Shown: positions 19,897 to 28,905, counted from the stretch's first letter. The stretch is 64,000 nt of DNA from Paenibacillus periandrae (GCF_022458865.1 NZ_JAJNMU010000006.1:62001-126000); one strand, 5' to 3'. The notes: a model not told the origin generated them from the sequence alone. Made by a program: numbers and translations.

Positions 19897-21254
19897 AGGG
19901 TAGCCTCCAATTGTTGGGCAAATTCGTCGATTTCGGCTTTCGTTCGGCTTTCCGTCACAGCAATCAGCATATGGCCTGCAAGCGCTGCGTCATCTCTGCC
20001 TAAGTCATAACCGCCAATAAATCCGGCTTCAAGCAGCTTTTCATTCAATGCTGTAATGGAAGTGGAAGATGCTTCGGGCAGTTTAATTACAAACTCATTA
20101 AAAAATGGCGTCCGTCCAAATGGAACCGATACACCGGATATACGGCTTAATACATCAGCGGCATAATGAGCCTTTTGTATATTCAGATCAGCTACCTCTT
20201 GAATTCCCTGCTTACCCAGGGTTGAAATATAGACAGAAGCACACAGCGCGAGCAACGCCTGATTGGAGCATATATTGGAGGTCGCCTTCTCACGGCGAAT
20301 ATGCTGCTCTCGCGTTTGCAAGGTTAGCACAAAGCCGCGTTTTCCGTCCCGATCCACGGTTTGTCCGACAATACGACCGGGCATCCGGCGCATCCAGGCC
20401 GTTGATACGGCAAAGTAACCGCAGGTCGGTCCTCCGAGCGAGGCCGGAATGCCAAAGGGCTGCGCATCGCCAACCACAATGTCTGCACCTAGCGCACTAG
20501 GAGATTCCAGCAGCCCCAGAGAAAGCGGATTGGCGCTGACTACGAATAGAGCACCCGCTCCATGCGTCACAGGCTCGATAGCTCGCAAGTCCTCAATACA
20601 GCCAAAGAAATTAGGCGATTGAATCAACACAGCTGCTGTATCCGTGGTCACACATGCAGACAGCTCGTCCAGATCCGTAACCCCATCACGTATGCCCACC
20701 TCAACGATGTCCAGATTCAAGCCTTTGGCCGTCGCCGCCACAATTTGTCTCGCTTCAGGATGAATAGCACGGGAAACCACAAGCTGCTTGCGTTTGGTTG
20801 CTCCCGATGCCAACGCTCCGGCCTCCGCCAATGCGGTGGAGCCGTCATACATGCTGGCATTGGCTACCGACATGCCTGTCAGCTCGCAAATATACGATTG
20901 AAATTCAAAAATCGCCTGCAGCTCGCCTTGGCTGATTTCCGGCTGATAAGGCGTATACGCTGTATAAAATTCCGATCTGGAAATCACATGATTAATAACA
21001 ACCGGAATATGGTGATCGTAAATGCCGGCACCCAAAAAGCTGGTATAACGGTCAAAATCGGCATTTTTCCCGGCTAATTGCCGCATATGCTTTAACAGCT
21101 CACGCTCATTCAAAGCTTCCGATACTTCAAGCCGTCCCTGAAAGCGCACGGAAGCTGGTATATCACTGAACAATTCTTCTACGGTTGTCATGCCAATCGT
21201 CTCCAGCATCTCCGTCTGGTCCTGCTCGGTCATTGGCAAATAGTGGTGCTTCAC
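19893..21254 (-). CDS. gcvPA: Glycine dehydrogenase (decarboxylating) subunit 1
   Basis: 453 residues if started at GTG 21254, which has AAGGAG at eight bases; a GTG at 21263 overlaps that site. N-terminal half of the split P-protein: [19 protein letters not shown] opening, [20 protein letters not shown] and [14 protein letters not shown] are family hallmarks. It forms the heterodimeric or tetrameric P-protein with GcvPB. Second gene of the gcvT-gcvPA-gcvPB unit. Confidence 0.97.
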   Translation of the reverse strand: MKHHYLPMTEQDQTEMLETIGMTTVEELFSDIPASVRFQGRLEVSEALNERELLKHMRQLAGKNADFDRYTSFLGAGIYDHHIPVVINHVISRSEFYTAYTPYQPEISQGELQAIFEFQSYICELTGMSVANASMYDGSTALAEAGALASGATKRKQLVVSRAIHPEARQIVAATAKGLNLDIVEVGIRDGVTDLDELSACVTTDTAAVLIQSPNFFGCIEDLRAIEPVTHGAGALFVVSANPLSLGLLESPSALGADIVVGDAQPFGIPASLGGPTCGYFAVSTAWMRRMPGRIVGQTVDRDGKRGFVLTLQTREQHIRREKATSNICSNQALLALCASVYISTLGKQGIQEVADLNIQKAHYAADVLSRISGVSVPFGRTPFFNEFVIKLPEASSTSITALNEKLLEAGFIGGYDLGRDDAALAGHMLIAVTESRTKAEIDEFAQQLEATL

Positions 21255-21266
21255 TTGATCCACTCC

Positions 21267-22370
21267 TTATTTATGATCACGTTTATAAAATGGCGCCTTC
21301 ACAACAATCGCTTTCAATCGTTTTTCACGAATCTCCACCCACACCTCTGTACCCAATCCACTGTATCCAGCTTCGATTAAGGCCAGACCGAGATTCCGCT
21401 TTAAGGTCGGTGACTGAGTGCCTGTGGTAACCTCACCAATGAGACGATCGTCAGCATATATCGGATAATGACTGCGGGGAATGCCGCGGTCGACCATCTC
21501 GATACCTACCAGCTTGCGGGGAATGCCGCTTTCCTTTTGACGAATCAACGCTTCCCTGCCTATGAAATCCCCCTTATCCAGCTTTACAAAAAATCCAACC
21601 GAAGACTCCAATGGACTCACCAAAGCGGATAGCTCCTGCCCATACAGCGGCAGCTTGGCTTCGAACCTCAATGTATCCCGCGCTCCCAATCCCACCGGCT
21701 GCAAACCATATGCTTCGCCAGCCTCCATGAGCAGAGTCCAGACCTCTATGGCGTGCTCAGCTGCTACATAAAGCTCGAAGCCATCCTCACCCGTGTAACC
21801 CGTCCTAGATACAAGCGCCTTCAACCCGCCGATTTCAACATCGGGCAGGAACGAAAAAGCTTTTAGCTCATGCACCGGTACCGACGTCACTTTGCGCAAT
21901 ATCGCCTCGGCCGCAGGTCCCTGCAAGGCAAGCAATGCAGTCTGCTCGGAAATATTGTTTAACTGCACCCCTTCAATCAGATGACTTTGCAGCCATTCCA
22001 TATCCTTATCTATATTGGAAGCATTGATGACGAGCATGAATCGGTCAGCCTCCAGACGATACACGAGCAGGTCATCCACTACGCCTCCAGCCTCATTACA
22101 CATCAAGCTATACTGAGCCTGGCCGTTAATCAGCTTCGTGACATCGTTGGTGGTCAGCTTTTGCACATAGGCTTCCGCATGCACTCCCGTAATCATCACC
22201 TCGCCCATATGAGATACGTCGAACAAGCCCGCCTGCTGTCGAACAGCGTCGTGTTCCTTTTGGATACCGGTAAATTGCACGGGAAGCTCCCAGCCTCCAA
22301 AATCAATAACCCTTGGAGTGCCATACTGTGTGTAAATCGGGAATAGCGGTGTTCGTTTTAAATCTGACAT
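21267..22370 (-). CDS. gcvT: Aminomethyltransferase, T-protein
   Basis: 367 residues from ATG 22370, with GGAGG seven bases upstream; the longer in-frame start lacks a ribosome site. It transfers the methylene group from aminomethyl-lipoyl GcvH to tetrahydrofolate and releases ammonia. Motifs: GLFDVSHMGEV, the folate-region YTGEDGFELY, and the C-terminal barrel GEVTTGTQSPTLKRNLGLAL. First gene of the operon, preceded by the riboswitch and its terminator. Confidence 0.97.
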   Translation of the reverse strand: MSDLKRTPLFPIYTQYGTPRVIDFGGWELPVQFTGIQKEHDAVRQQAGLFDVSHMGEVMITGVHAEAYVQKLTTNDVTKLINGQAQYSLMCNEAGGVVDDLLVYRLEADRFMLVINASNIDKDMEWLQSHLIEGVQLNNISEQTALLALQGPAAEAILRKVTSVPVHELKAFSFLPDVEIGGLKALVSRTGYTGEDGFELYVAAEHAIEVWTLLMEAGEAYGLQPVGLGARDTLRFEAKLPLYGQELSALVSPLESSVGFFVKLDKGDFIGREALIRQKESGIPRKLVGIEMVDRGIPRSHYPIYADDRLIGEVTTGTQSPTLKRNLGLALIEAGYSGLGTEVWVEIREKRLKAIVVKAPFYKRDHK

Positions 22371-22420
22371 ACCCTCACCTCCATTGGATGTAATCATCGT
22401 TCCCGTCCTTTATGAAAAGC

Positions 22421-22487
22421 AAAAAAGACAGCGTGAAAAGCAGAGGCTCATCCTGTTTGAACGACCGTACCTGCTTCTCACTCTGTC
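22421..22487 (-). terminator. Riboswitch-controlled terminator
   Basis: GACAGAGTGAGAAGCAGG (about 22470-22487) pairs, with a bulge, to CCTCTGCTTTTCACGCTGTC (about 22427-22446), followed by a U6 tract. The left strand includes the closing P1 strand of the second aptamer, so glycine binding should prevent terminator formation and switch the operon on. Confidence 0.8.
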
Positions 22488-22686
22488 CTTTGTACCTGAG
22501 AGTTACCTACAACCTGTTCTTCTGACCTGCAAAGAAAGCTGTAGTTTCCCCATCGGTGCCACGGCATATGATGCCGAAGTCTCTCCAGAGCTGCGTCCAG
22601 CATAAGTCCTTTTGCCTGAGAGATTCACCCTTTCGGGTTTACTCCTTCGGCGCTGCCGTCAGTGCGTCAGTCTCTCCTTATGCTCT
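22480..22686 (-). ncRNA. Tandem glycine riboswitch
   Basis: Two consecutive aptamers on the minus strand. Aptamer 1 (about 22599-22685) is closed by GCATAAG/CTTATGC and has GGAGAGACTGA, GCGCCGAAGGAG and AATCTCTCAGGCAAAAGGAC. Aptamer 2 (about 22481-22590) is closed by CTCTG/CAGAG and has TGGAGAGACTTC, GCACCGATGGGG and AACTCTCAGGTACAAAGGAC. These are the conserved elements of glycine riboswitches. It precedes gcvT. Confidence 0.95.
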
Positions 22687-22713
22687 CATCCGCCTATTCA
22701 TTTCATACACTCA

Positions 22714-22743
22714 TTATTACCTTATCGCTTATCTCATTGTCAA
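22714..22743 (-). promoter_or_regulatory. Promoter of gcvT operon
   Basis: TTGACA (22743-22738) and TAATAA (22719-22714) with an 18-base spacer, about 30 bases before the riboswitch. Confidence 0.65.
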
Positions 22744-22870
22744 CCTTATTTTGGCAGCTTGACCGCTTTTTTAGCAGTTAACTTGACATGACCCACAGCA
22801 CTGATTTAGTCTGAAAGCATCCTATTCGCAAGTAGGCGAATATAACAACAATTCGAAAGTGGGGCTGGCC

Positions 22871-23263
22871 ATGTCGGTGGTTAAGGATCAATTGCTGTAC
22901 AGTAAGGAGCATGAATGGGTAGAGGTGATTGGCGAGCATACGATCCGGATTGGTATTACAGATTTTGCGCAGTCCCAATTGGGCGATATCGTCTTTGTTG
23001 AGCTGCCTGAAATTGGCTCCGAAGTGTTAAGCGCAACCAGTCTCGGAAATATCGAGTCCGTCAAAACCGTCTCTGACGTATACGCTCCGATATCGGGTGT
23101 CGTAACCCAGGTCAACAACACTTTGCTGGATCAACCGGAAAATGTGAACAGCGATCCTTTTGGCGGAGGTTGGATGGTAGAGCTCGAAATCGATGATCAT
23201 GCCAAGGAAGCGCTAACCCAGCTGTTAACTGCAGAGCAATATCGCGAATATACAGCAGAATAA
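22871..23263 (+). CDS. gcvH: Glycine cleavage H-protein
   Basis: 130 residues from ATG 22871, close to the usual 127. It carries the lipoyl-lysine in LGNIESVKTVSDVYAPISG and shuttles the aminomethyl group between P- and T-proteins. It is divergent from gcvT and outside the riboswitch leader, so its expression is set separately; a TTGACA (22783-22788) with a weak -10 lies upstream. A GTG at 22859 is the less likely start. Followed by its own terminator. Confidence 0.95.
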   Translation: MSVVKDQLLYSKEHEWVEVIGEHTIRIGITDFAQSQLGDIVFVELPEIGSEVLSATSLGNIESVKTVSDVYAPISGVVTQVNNTLLDQPENVNSDPFGGGWMVELEIDDHAKEALTQLLTAEQYREYTAE

Positions 23264-23303
23264 GAAAGATTACATAAATAAGCCTATGACCTTAAACGTA
23301 AAC

Positions 23304-23346
23304 GGTCTTGAATTCTATGATGAAGGATTCAAGGCCTTTTTTGTTT
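23304..23346 (+). terminator. gcvH terminator
   Basis: GGTCTTGAAT pairs with ATTCAAGGCC around a 13-base loop, followed by TTTTTTG. Confidence 0.85.
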
Positions 23347-23420
23347 GCAAGATCAAATAAATGATTGAATAAATCATAATTTTGAATTATAATTTCATTA
23401 TATTGAAGGGAGCTGTGAAC

Positions 23421-24476
23421 ATGACAACATTAGGACAACATACCTATTCAGAAATTAACGCACAAGCCGAGGCGATTTCAGCCGCATGGAACCAACTGGA
23501 GCTTCAGCAGGATTGGATTGAACGTTACTTGAATAACCCTGCTTTTGAAGAGATCATTTTTATCGGGTCCGGTTCCTCGTATTATCAGGCACTTACGATG
23601 GCTGCTACCTGCAGAGCCTGGCTGGGAAGAAGCGCCGTTGCTTACCCATCTTCAGATTTGCTGCTGTTCCGTGAGCAAACGGCTCCTTCTCATCGCAATT
23701 ATCTGGTCATTGGCGTGTCCCGGTCTGGTGAATCGACTGAGGTTGTATTGGCGCTGGAGTCCGTACAATCGCTTGCCAACTGGACAATTGCCGGAATCAC
23801 CTGCTATGAGGAAAGCTCGATGGCCAAGCTGGCGGAATGCCTCGTCTCCCCACTCGGGAAAGAAACGAGCACAGTTATGACGAAATCACTCAGCAGTATG
23901 ACATTTATGATGCAAGCAGCAATTGCCAAAGCCGCAGGCCGCAATGACCTGCTGGAGGAGCTTGCCCAAGTCGTGAAGCAGGATGGAGCTACCGTTCTGG
24001 CCGCCCAACCTTTTATTGATACCCTGGTGCGTGAGCAATCTTTCATTAAATATGTATATCTCGGTATGGGAGCACTGTACGGTCTTTCATTGGAGGCTTG
24101 TTTGAAAATCAAGGAAATGTCCTATGTATGGACAGAAGCGTATGGAACGCTGGAGTTCCGTCATGGCCCCAAATCGATCGTTGAGCCAGGTACGCTTGTC
24201 TGTCTGCTGCTGTCAGAACAGGCTCGTGATTATGAGTTGAAGGTTGCACGCGAAATGCAGGAATACGGAGCATTTGTACTGCTGTTAACGGCTAACAAAG
24301 GTGAGGATACCTCATTTGCCGATGCTGTGTTCGAAGTAGGAGGCAGCGACATTTCCGATGAAGCCAGAAGTGTACTTTACTTGCCTGCCCTGCAATTTTT
24401 GGGCTATTACACAGCCTTGAACCGCAATGCCGATCCGGATTCGCCGCGCAATTTGACACAGGTTGTAAAAATTTAA
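23421..24476 (+). CDS. SIS-domain sugar-phosphate isomerase/deaminase (AgaS-like)
   Basis: 351 residues from ATG 23421 (AAGGGAG upstream). Two SIS domains: the first (about 35-160) with the sugar-phosphate loop GSGSSYYQA and VSRSGESTEVV, the second (about 200-340) with the GlmS-like segment ETSTVMTKSLSS before it and YGTLEFRHGPKS. This layout is that of AgaS and GlmS isomerase halves. With the aldolase and kinase downstream, conversion of galactosamine-6-phosphate to tagatose-6-phosphate is the best guess. A fructoselysine-type deglycase is an alternative. Confidence 0.75.
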   Translation: MTTLGQHTYSEINAQAEAISAAWNQLELQQDWIERYLNNPAFEEIIFIGSGSSYYQALTMAATCRAWLGRSAVAYPSSDLLLFREQTAPSHRNYLVIGVSRSGESTEVVLALESVQSLANWTIAGITCYEESSMAKLAECLVSPLGKETSTVMTKSLSSMTFMMQAAIAKAAGRNDLLEELAQVVKQDGATVLAAQPFIDTLVREQSFIKYVYLGMGALYGLSLEACLKIKEMSYVWTEAYGTLEFRHGPKSIVEPGTLVCLLLSEQARDYELKVAREMQEYGAFVLLLTANKGEDTSFADAVFEVGGSDISDEARSVLYLPALQFLGYYTALNRNADPDSPRNLTQVVKI

Positions 24477-24556
24477 CGTTAGCTTTGTTACGCAAAACTC
24501 AGCTTATGCTTACGATGTCAGTGTTCCTGAAGGAACACTCTTAGGAGGAATCATCC

Positions 24557-25423
24557 ATGCCGTTAGTATCATCAACAGCCTTATTGCAAGTTGCCCGCAG
24601 CCAAGGTTATGGGATTGGCGCTTTTAATGTACACACCCTGGAAATGCTGCAAGCCGTTGTTGATGCTGCAGAGGAAACGAATTCCCCGCTCATTTTGCAA
24701 TCGACAGTAGGAACGGTCAAGCATCTGGGAGCTGACTATTTGGTCGCAGCTGCGACCACTGCCGCCAATCGTTCGGGTGTTCCCATTGCGCTTCATCTGG
24801 ACCATTGCACCGATTTTGATATGATCATTCACTGCATCCGCGCAGGTTACACCTCGGTCATGATTGATGCGTCGATGTTTGCTTTTGAGGAAAATGTGGC
24901 TCAAACCAAACGGATCGTGGACATTGCCCGCGCTGCTGGTGTGAATGTAGAAGCCGAGCTTGGGAAGGTTGGGGGCGTTGAGGACGATATCGTAGTCGCT
25001 GAACACGAAGCGCTATTAGCTGACCCAGAGGAATGTGCCCGCTTTATTGAGCTTACCGGAGTTCCCACATTGGCTCCCGCCATTGGAACCGCGCACGGCA
25101 TTTACAAGGGTGACCCGAATATTGATTTTGAGCGAATCCGTCAGGTGGCTGACCGCGTAGCGGTTCCACTCGTGCTGCATGGCGGCTCAGGTATTCCCGA
25201 AGATCAGGTCAAACGCTGTATCTCGCTGGGCATGTCCAAAATGAATATCGCCACCGAAATACGCATCGTCTTCTCCGATGCCATTAAGCAGGTATTCGCG
25301 CACAATCCGGATGAAAATGATCCTCGTAAATATATGGTGCCTGCCAAAAAGGCCGTAAAAGAAGCGGCTATGGAAAAAATGCGGATGCTTGGCAGCATCG
25401 GTAAAGCGTCCGGTATCCGCTAA
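24557..25423 (+). CDS. Class II fructose/tagatose-bisphosphate aldolase
   Basis: 288 residues, ATG 24557 behind AGGAGG. A zinc-dependent TIM-barrel aldolase: Asp/His in ALHLDHCTD, Glu in VEAELGKVGG, His in GTAHGIYKGDPN and LHGGSGIPEDQ. It cleaves a ketose 1,6-bisphosphate to glyceraldehyde-3-phosphate and dihydroxyacetone phosphate. GatY/KbaY (tagatose) is favoured over Fba by the SIS and PfkB neighbours, but sequence alone does not settle it. Spaced 80 bases after the SIS gene and 10 before the kinase. Confidence 0.88.
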   Translation: MPLVSSTALLQVARSQGYGIGAFNVHTLEMLQAVVDAAEETNSPLILQSTVGTVKHLGADYLVAAATTAANRSGVPIALHLDHCTDFDMIIHCIRAGYTSVMIDASMFAFEENVAQTKRIVDIARAAGVNVEAELGKVGGVEDDIVVAEHEALLADPEECARFIELTGVPTLAPAIGTAHGIYKGDPNIDFERIRQVADRVAVPLVLHGGSGIPEDQVKRCISLGMSKMNIATEIRIVFSDAIKQVFAHNPDENDPRKYMVPAKKAVKEAAMEKMRMLGSIGKASGIR

Positions 25424-25433
25424 GGAGGCACTC

Positions 25434-26381
25434 ATGATTACTACTGTAACCCTGAACGCAGCCATCGATAAAACCTACTATATACCCACCTTTCCACTCG
25501 GACAGGTATCCCGGGTACGGCAGATGTACGCCGAGCCGGGTGGCAAAGGGATCAATGTAGCCCGTGTTATTCAGCAGCTGGGCTATCCTGTTGTAGCTAC
25601 TGGTATCATTGGCGGTCATAATGGCCGGTTCATCGAACAAAAATTGGATGCGCAAGGAATCAAGCATGATTTTGTACAGATCGAGGAAGAATCACGGTTA
25701 TGTTTGAATATGATTGATGAATCAAACGGCGCTTCGACTGAGGTTCTGGAGCAAGGCCCATGGATTTCGGCTGAAGCCTGGCAGCTTTTCCAGGCCAAGC
25801 TGGCTGGTCTCGCTGCACAGTCGCGTATTGTATGCTTCTCGGGAAGCTTACCGCAGGGTGTACCCACCGATGGCTACGCACAGCTGATCCGTATTGTGAA
25901 GCAAGCCGGCGCGCTTGCTTTTCTCGATACGAGTGGTAATGCGCTGCTGCAAGGGGTAGGTGCGCAGCCTGATTTTGTGAAGCCTAATGAAGACGAGGTA
26001 ACTACGCTGCTTGGAGCTTTTATTGGGGGCAATACCGAGGATCAACCAGATATTGACCGAGCCGAGGGCTTGCTTCGCTTGCAGCAGCAGGGCATCCCGC
26101 GTGTGACCGTTTCTCTGGGAGCAGCGGGTTCGATTAGTGCTTATGAAGAAGCAATATATCGGGTGCAGGGTCCTCCCATTCAGGTGGTCAATACCGTTGG
26201 CTGCGGAGATTCCTTTGTCGCTGGCATGGCAATGGCTACGGCTCAAAACATCCCGTTTCCCACCTGCTTGCAGTACGCTTCTGCCGTTGCTTCAGCGAAT
26301 GCATTGACGGAACGGGCAGGTTATGTGCATCTTCATGATGTAGAACGTTTACAAACAGAAATTACCGTAGAGCTTGTATAG
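25434..26381 (+). CDS. PfkB-family 1-phosphofructokinase/tagatose-6-phosphate kinase
   Basis: 315 residues from ATG 25434, with AAGGAGG five bases upstream. PfkB hallmarks: early LNAAIDKTYYIP, GGKGINVARVIQQLG (sugar side) and the catalytic anion hole NTVGCGDSFVAGMAMA. The family covers FruK and LacC. In this unit it would phosphorylate tagatose-6-phosphate for the aldolase encoded just upstream. The stop codon lies inside the stem of the following terminator. Confidence 0.85.
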   Translation: MITTVTLNAAIDKTYYIPTFPLGQVSRVRQMYAEPGGKGINVARVIQQLGYPVVATGIIGGHNGRFIEQKLDAQGIKHDFVQIEEESRLCLNMIDESNGASTEVLEQGPWISAEAWQLFQAKLAGLAAQSRIVCFSGSLPQGVPTDGYAQLIRIVKQAGALAFLDTSGNALLQGVGAQPDFVKPNEDEVTTLLGAFIGGNTEDQPDIDRAEGLLRLQQQGIPRVTVSLGAAGSISAYEEAIYRVQGPPIQVVNTVGCGDSFVAGMAMATAQNIPFPTCLQYASAVASANALTERAGYVHLHDVERLQTEITVELV

Positions 26382-26404
26382 CGAATCGACTATACAAGCT
26401 TTTT
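26371..26404 (+). terminator. Terminator of SIS-aldolase-kinase unit
   Basis: AGCTTGTATAG (26371-26381) pairs with CTATACAAGCT (26390-26400), followed by TTTT. Confidence 0.85.
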
Positions 26405-26411
26405 CCTGCTT

Positions 26412-27419
26412 TTATTTCCTCGGCTTGGATACCGATGAGCGAATAACGAGCTCTGGTGGCAGCACCATTCTCTGATTCATCGTATGACCGCCATTCATAT
26501 GGCGAAGAATCATATTGACGACCTGAGCCCCCATGTCCTGAATCGGCTGGGCTATCGTCGTGAGCGGCGGGTCCACGATCGTGGCCAGAATCGTATTATC
26601 GAACCCTACGACCGATAAATCGTCAGGGATGGACAGCTTCATTTCGCGTGCAGCCTGAATCGTACCGATGGCCAACAAATCATTACAGGCAAACACGGCC
26701 GTACAAGCTTTTAATCCCTGCAGCAGCTCGCCTGCAGCTATTTTGCCGCTTTTCACACTAAAATCACTGATGCGCACCAGCTCAGGATTAAACTCCATAC
26801 CCGCTTCCTCCAAGGCATGCCGATAGCCGCGAATCCGCTCCTTGCTGCTCATTACTTCGGTATCCTCGGCAATGACGGCAATCTGCTTATGGCCATTTTG
26901 GATCAAATAAGAGGTTGCCAAATAACCGCCCTGAAAGTCATCGACCAGCACGATATCCACAGCGACAGCCGGCATATCCCGCGCGATGAGTGCAACGGGG
27001 AGCTTCTGCCGAACCAGTTCCTTTAATAGAGCATCATTGCGAACCCCTGTTGCGATAATGATGCCATCAACACTTTTTTGCTTTAACAAAGAAATGTATC
27101 GTTCTTCTTTATCCAGACTGTTATCCGTACTGCAAATGACGACGTTAAAGCCCATTTCCTGGGCACGATCCTCTATACTTCTCGCAATCTCCGCAAAAAA
27201 AGGATTCGCCAAATCCGGCAGCAGCAGTCCGAGCGTATAGGTTTGCTTGCCGGTCAAAGCCGATGCAACAACGCTTGGCTGATAATTCAGCTCATCCATA
27301 ATTTTAATGACCTTATTACGGGTCTTTTCGCTTATGCGTCCCCCACGGTTAATAACCTTGGACACGGTTGCTATAGAGACACCCGCTTCCTTGGCAATAT
27401 CGTAGATAGTAACCTTCAT
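26412..27419 (-). CDS. LacI-family repressor
   Basis: 335 residues from ATG 27419. N-terminal LacI helix-turn-helix with hinge (about 1-60; TIYDIAKEAGVSIATVSKVI), then a periplasmic-binding-like sensor (about 62-330; LGLLLPDLANPFFAEIARSI; VVGFDNTILATIVDPPLTTI). Convergent with the SIS-aldolase-kinase genes and probably their regulator. A LacI-type half-palindrome lies 38 bases upstream (27457-27472), suggesting autoregulation. The ribosome site is weak. Confidence 0.88.
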   Translation of the reverse strand: MKVTIYDIAKEAGVSIATVSKVINRGGRISEKTRNKVIKIMDELNYQPSVVASALTGKQTYTLGLLLPDLANPFFAEIARSIEDRAQEMGFNVVICSTDNSLDKEERYISLLKQKSVDGIIIATGVRNDALLKELVRQKLPVALIARDMPAVAVDIVLVDDFQGGYLATSYLIQNGHKQIAVIAEDTEVMSSKERIRGYRHALEEAGMEFNPELVRISDFSVKSGKIAAGELLQGLKACTAVFACNDLLAIGTIQAAREMKLSIPDDLSVVGFDNTILATIVDPPLTTIAQPIQDMGAQVVNMILRHMNGGHTMNQRMVLPPELVIRSSVSKPRK

Positions 27420-27456
27420 GCCATACCCAACTTTCCACAAACAAATTAAAGCAGAC

Positions 27457-27472
27457 GATTAAGCGCTTTACC
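27457..27472. promoter_or_regulatory. Candidate LacI-type operator
   Basis: GATTAAGCGCTTTACC has the AAGCGCTT core typical of LacI/cre sites with near-symmetric flanks. Position upstream of the LacI gene is the only other support. Confidence 0.4.
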
Positions 27473-27644
27473 TAAATATAAGAGAATTACGGCGATTTTG
27501 CAATGCACCTGGACGCTTTAGTGAATATAAGAAAAGCTTCTGATCGAAGCCTATTCGATGAAGAGACATTCGTGTTTTAGAGGATGCTTTTCTTGAAATA
27601 TCAGAATGTTCAACTTCGTTGAAAACTTATAAATTCCGATATTA

Positions 27645-27668
27645 TAAAAAAGGCACCCCATGGGTACC
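27645..27668 (-). terminator. Terminator of peptide/GNAT operon
   Basis: On the minus strand AGGTACCCATGGGGTGCC forms a stem followed by TTTTTTAT, 27 bases after the stop of the GNAT-like gene. Confidence 0.8.
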
Positions 27669-27695
27669 TGAGTCCTTACCTATGTCTTGAGCCAA

Positions 27696-28217
27696 TTAAC
27701 TGAAATCCCGCAATCGGTTGCAGTAGGACTCCAGTTCATCGAATGGAATGGTGTAGAACGCCATATTGTTCACGATGGACTTCGTTGCATGAGGCAGTAA
27801 AGTGAATCTGCCCAAAAGCCTGTCCAGCTCGGGCTGATCAACAGGCGTCCAGAACTGAACCTGCTGCACAGCTTCATTATCCGCCTTAATGGCTTGGACC
27901 AATTCTTTTAAACCCTTCGCAAACACAGAGGTTCGACGATAAGCCTTTTGAATAAAGGCTACCTCCACCTGACAAATATGCTGATCCTCATAATCATGGG
28001 CACCTGTTCCATAAACAAAACCTGCAGTCCCGATCATCTCATAGGGCTCTTCATTGAAAATCATCAAAGCTTTACCCAAGACCAAGGGACTGGCGATGAA
28101 GCTCAGCTTCATTGCAAACGAATAAGGTAAATTCAGTTCGTCATGGTGTTCGAGTAAAAAAGCGATATACAATTCCATATCCATTTCAAATTGACTAATG
28201 CGAAATTGAAGTGACAT
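27696..28217 (-). CDS. GNAT-like protein, distal paralog
   Basis: 173 residues. I read a GNAT-type core: a beta strand QVEVAFIQKAYRRTSVFAKG (about 85-105) leading into an amphipathic helix, as in the acetyl-CoA pyrophosphate-loop region, then alternating helices and strands. It is a paralog of the protein encoded at 28364-28882, sharing YR-T-VF--G, a DN pair and the terminal Tyr/Leu/Arg pattern. The classical Q/RxxGxG/A loop is replaced, so acetyl-CoA binding is unproven. Its ATG overlaps the stop codon of the 33-residue peptide (TAATG), so the two are translationally coupled. Confidence 0.65.
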   Translation of the reverse strand: MSLQFRISQFEMDMELYIAFLLEHHDELNLPYSFAMKLSFIASPLVLGKALMIFNEEPYEMIGTAGFVYGTGAHDYEDQHICQVEVAFIQKAYRRTSVFAKGLKELVQAIKADNEAVQQVQFWTPVDQPELDRLLGRFTLLPHATKSIVNNMAFYTIPFDELESYCNRLRDFS

Positions 28218-28318
28218 TATTGAGGTTGTACTCTCAGGTTGTCATTGGTTTTCACGATTCTCGAAAAACCGCCGCCTTTATTTGAACCTTTTGGTATACT
28301 GGGGGGCACTGGGAACAT
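28217..28318 (-). CDS. 33-residue peptide, candidate RiPP precursor
   Basis: ATG 28318 stands eight bases behind a near-perfect ribosome site (AAAGGAGG, 28327-28334), and the stop TAA overlaps the next gene's ATG by one base. The product opens MFPVPPSIPKGSNKGGG and ends FSRIVKTNDNLRVQPQ: Pro-rich head, Gly-rich hinge, basic/polar tail; no Cys. It sits between two GNAT-like paralogs and downstream of an ABC exporter, the layout of a modified-peptide locus. The exporter lacks a peptidase domain, so leader removal would need another enzyme. I know no family match. A competing 23-codon frame from ATG 28323 has a poor spacing. Confidence 0.6.
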   Translation of the reverse strand: MFPVPPSIPKGSNKGGGFSRIVKTNDNLRVQPQ

Positions 28319-28363
28319 AGCATACGCCTCCTTTGTCGCAAAGTGTATTTCCTTGTAACTTTA

Positions 28364-28882
28364 TTATATACGAACGAATCGATCCAAAAAAGCCCTTAAT
28401 TTGTGAATTTCAACACTGTATATGTCTTCAGTACCTATTGTCCCTTCCCGGCTGCCTATGAAGCTGGCAAACTTGGGATAGAGCTTCTGTAAATACGTAT
28501 TCTCGGAAAGCGCGACGAAGCGAAATTCTTCTACTTCCGGATTATCCTCGATAATCTGGCTCATCAAATATCGAAAACCGCGGATAAATACACGAGTGCT
28601 CCGATAGGATCTGGCTACGATCACATTATCGACTAATACAACCCGCTGTTTGTCCACAAATTCCTGTTCAGGCGTACCCATATAGTATGCACCTAGAGCC
28701 AACATATGTTCGTCTCCATCCGTAACCATAATCAGGCTGCCAGCAGTCATATAATAGTAAAGCAGCGTAATAATATCCACGGTGCCTAAACTGGGATGCA
28801 GTTCTCTCTTATTCTGCAGCATAAACAGACTCGCTTTGGCATAGTCATCATCGGTCGCACAGCGTTTGCAAAAAATAGTCAT
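28364..28882 (-). CDS. GNAT-like protein, proximal paralog
   Basis: 172 residues. Shares the core VDNVIVARSYRSTRVFIRGF (about 95-115) with the distal paralog, together with similar length and similar spacing of helices. It lies 23 bases after the ABC/cNMP gene, so the two are almost certainly cotranscribed. An N-terminal Cys pair (FCKRCATDDD) is unlike the paralog. Possible role: acylation or recognition of the peptide. The acetyltransferase call rests on fold-like pattern only. Confidence 0.62.
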   Translation of the reverse strand: MTIFCKRCATDDDYAKASLFMLQNKRELHPSLGTVDIITLLYYYMTAGSLIMVTDGDEHMLALGAYYMGTPEQEFVDKQRVVLVDNVIVARSYRSTRVFIRGFRYLMSQIIEDNPEVEEFRFVALSENTYLQKLYPKFASFIGSREGTIGTEDIYSVEIHKLRAFLDRFVRI

Positions 28883-28905
28883 GGATAATGTTCCGCTCCT
28901 TTCGA

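Noticed and set aside
18505-21077. Several plus-strand ORFs opposite gcvPB and gcvPA
   Set aside because: They lie antisense to highly conserved genes and have no initiation signals.
28254-28323. Alternative 23-codon ORF (MLCSQC...) overlapping the peptide gene
   Set aside because: Its ATG is only three bases from the ribosome site and the frame does not meet the next gene, unlike the 33-codon frame.
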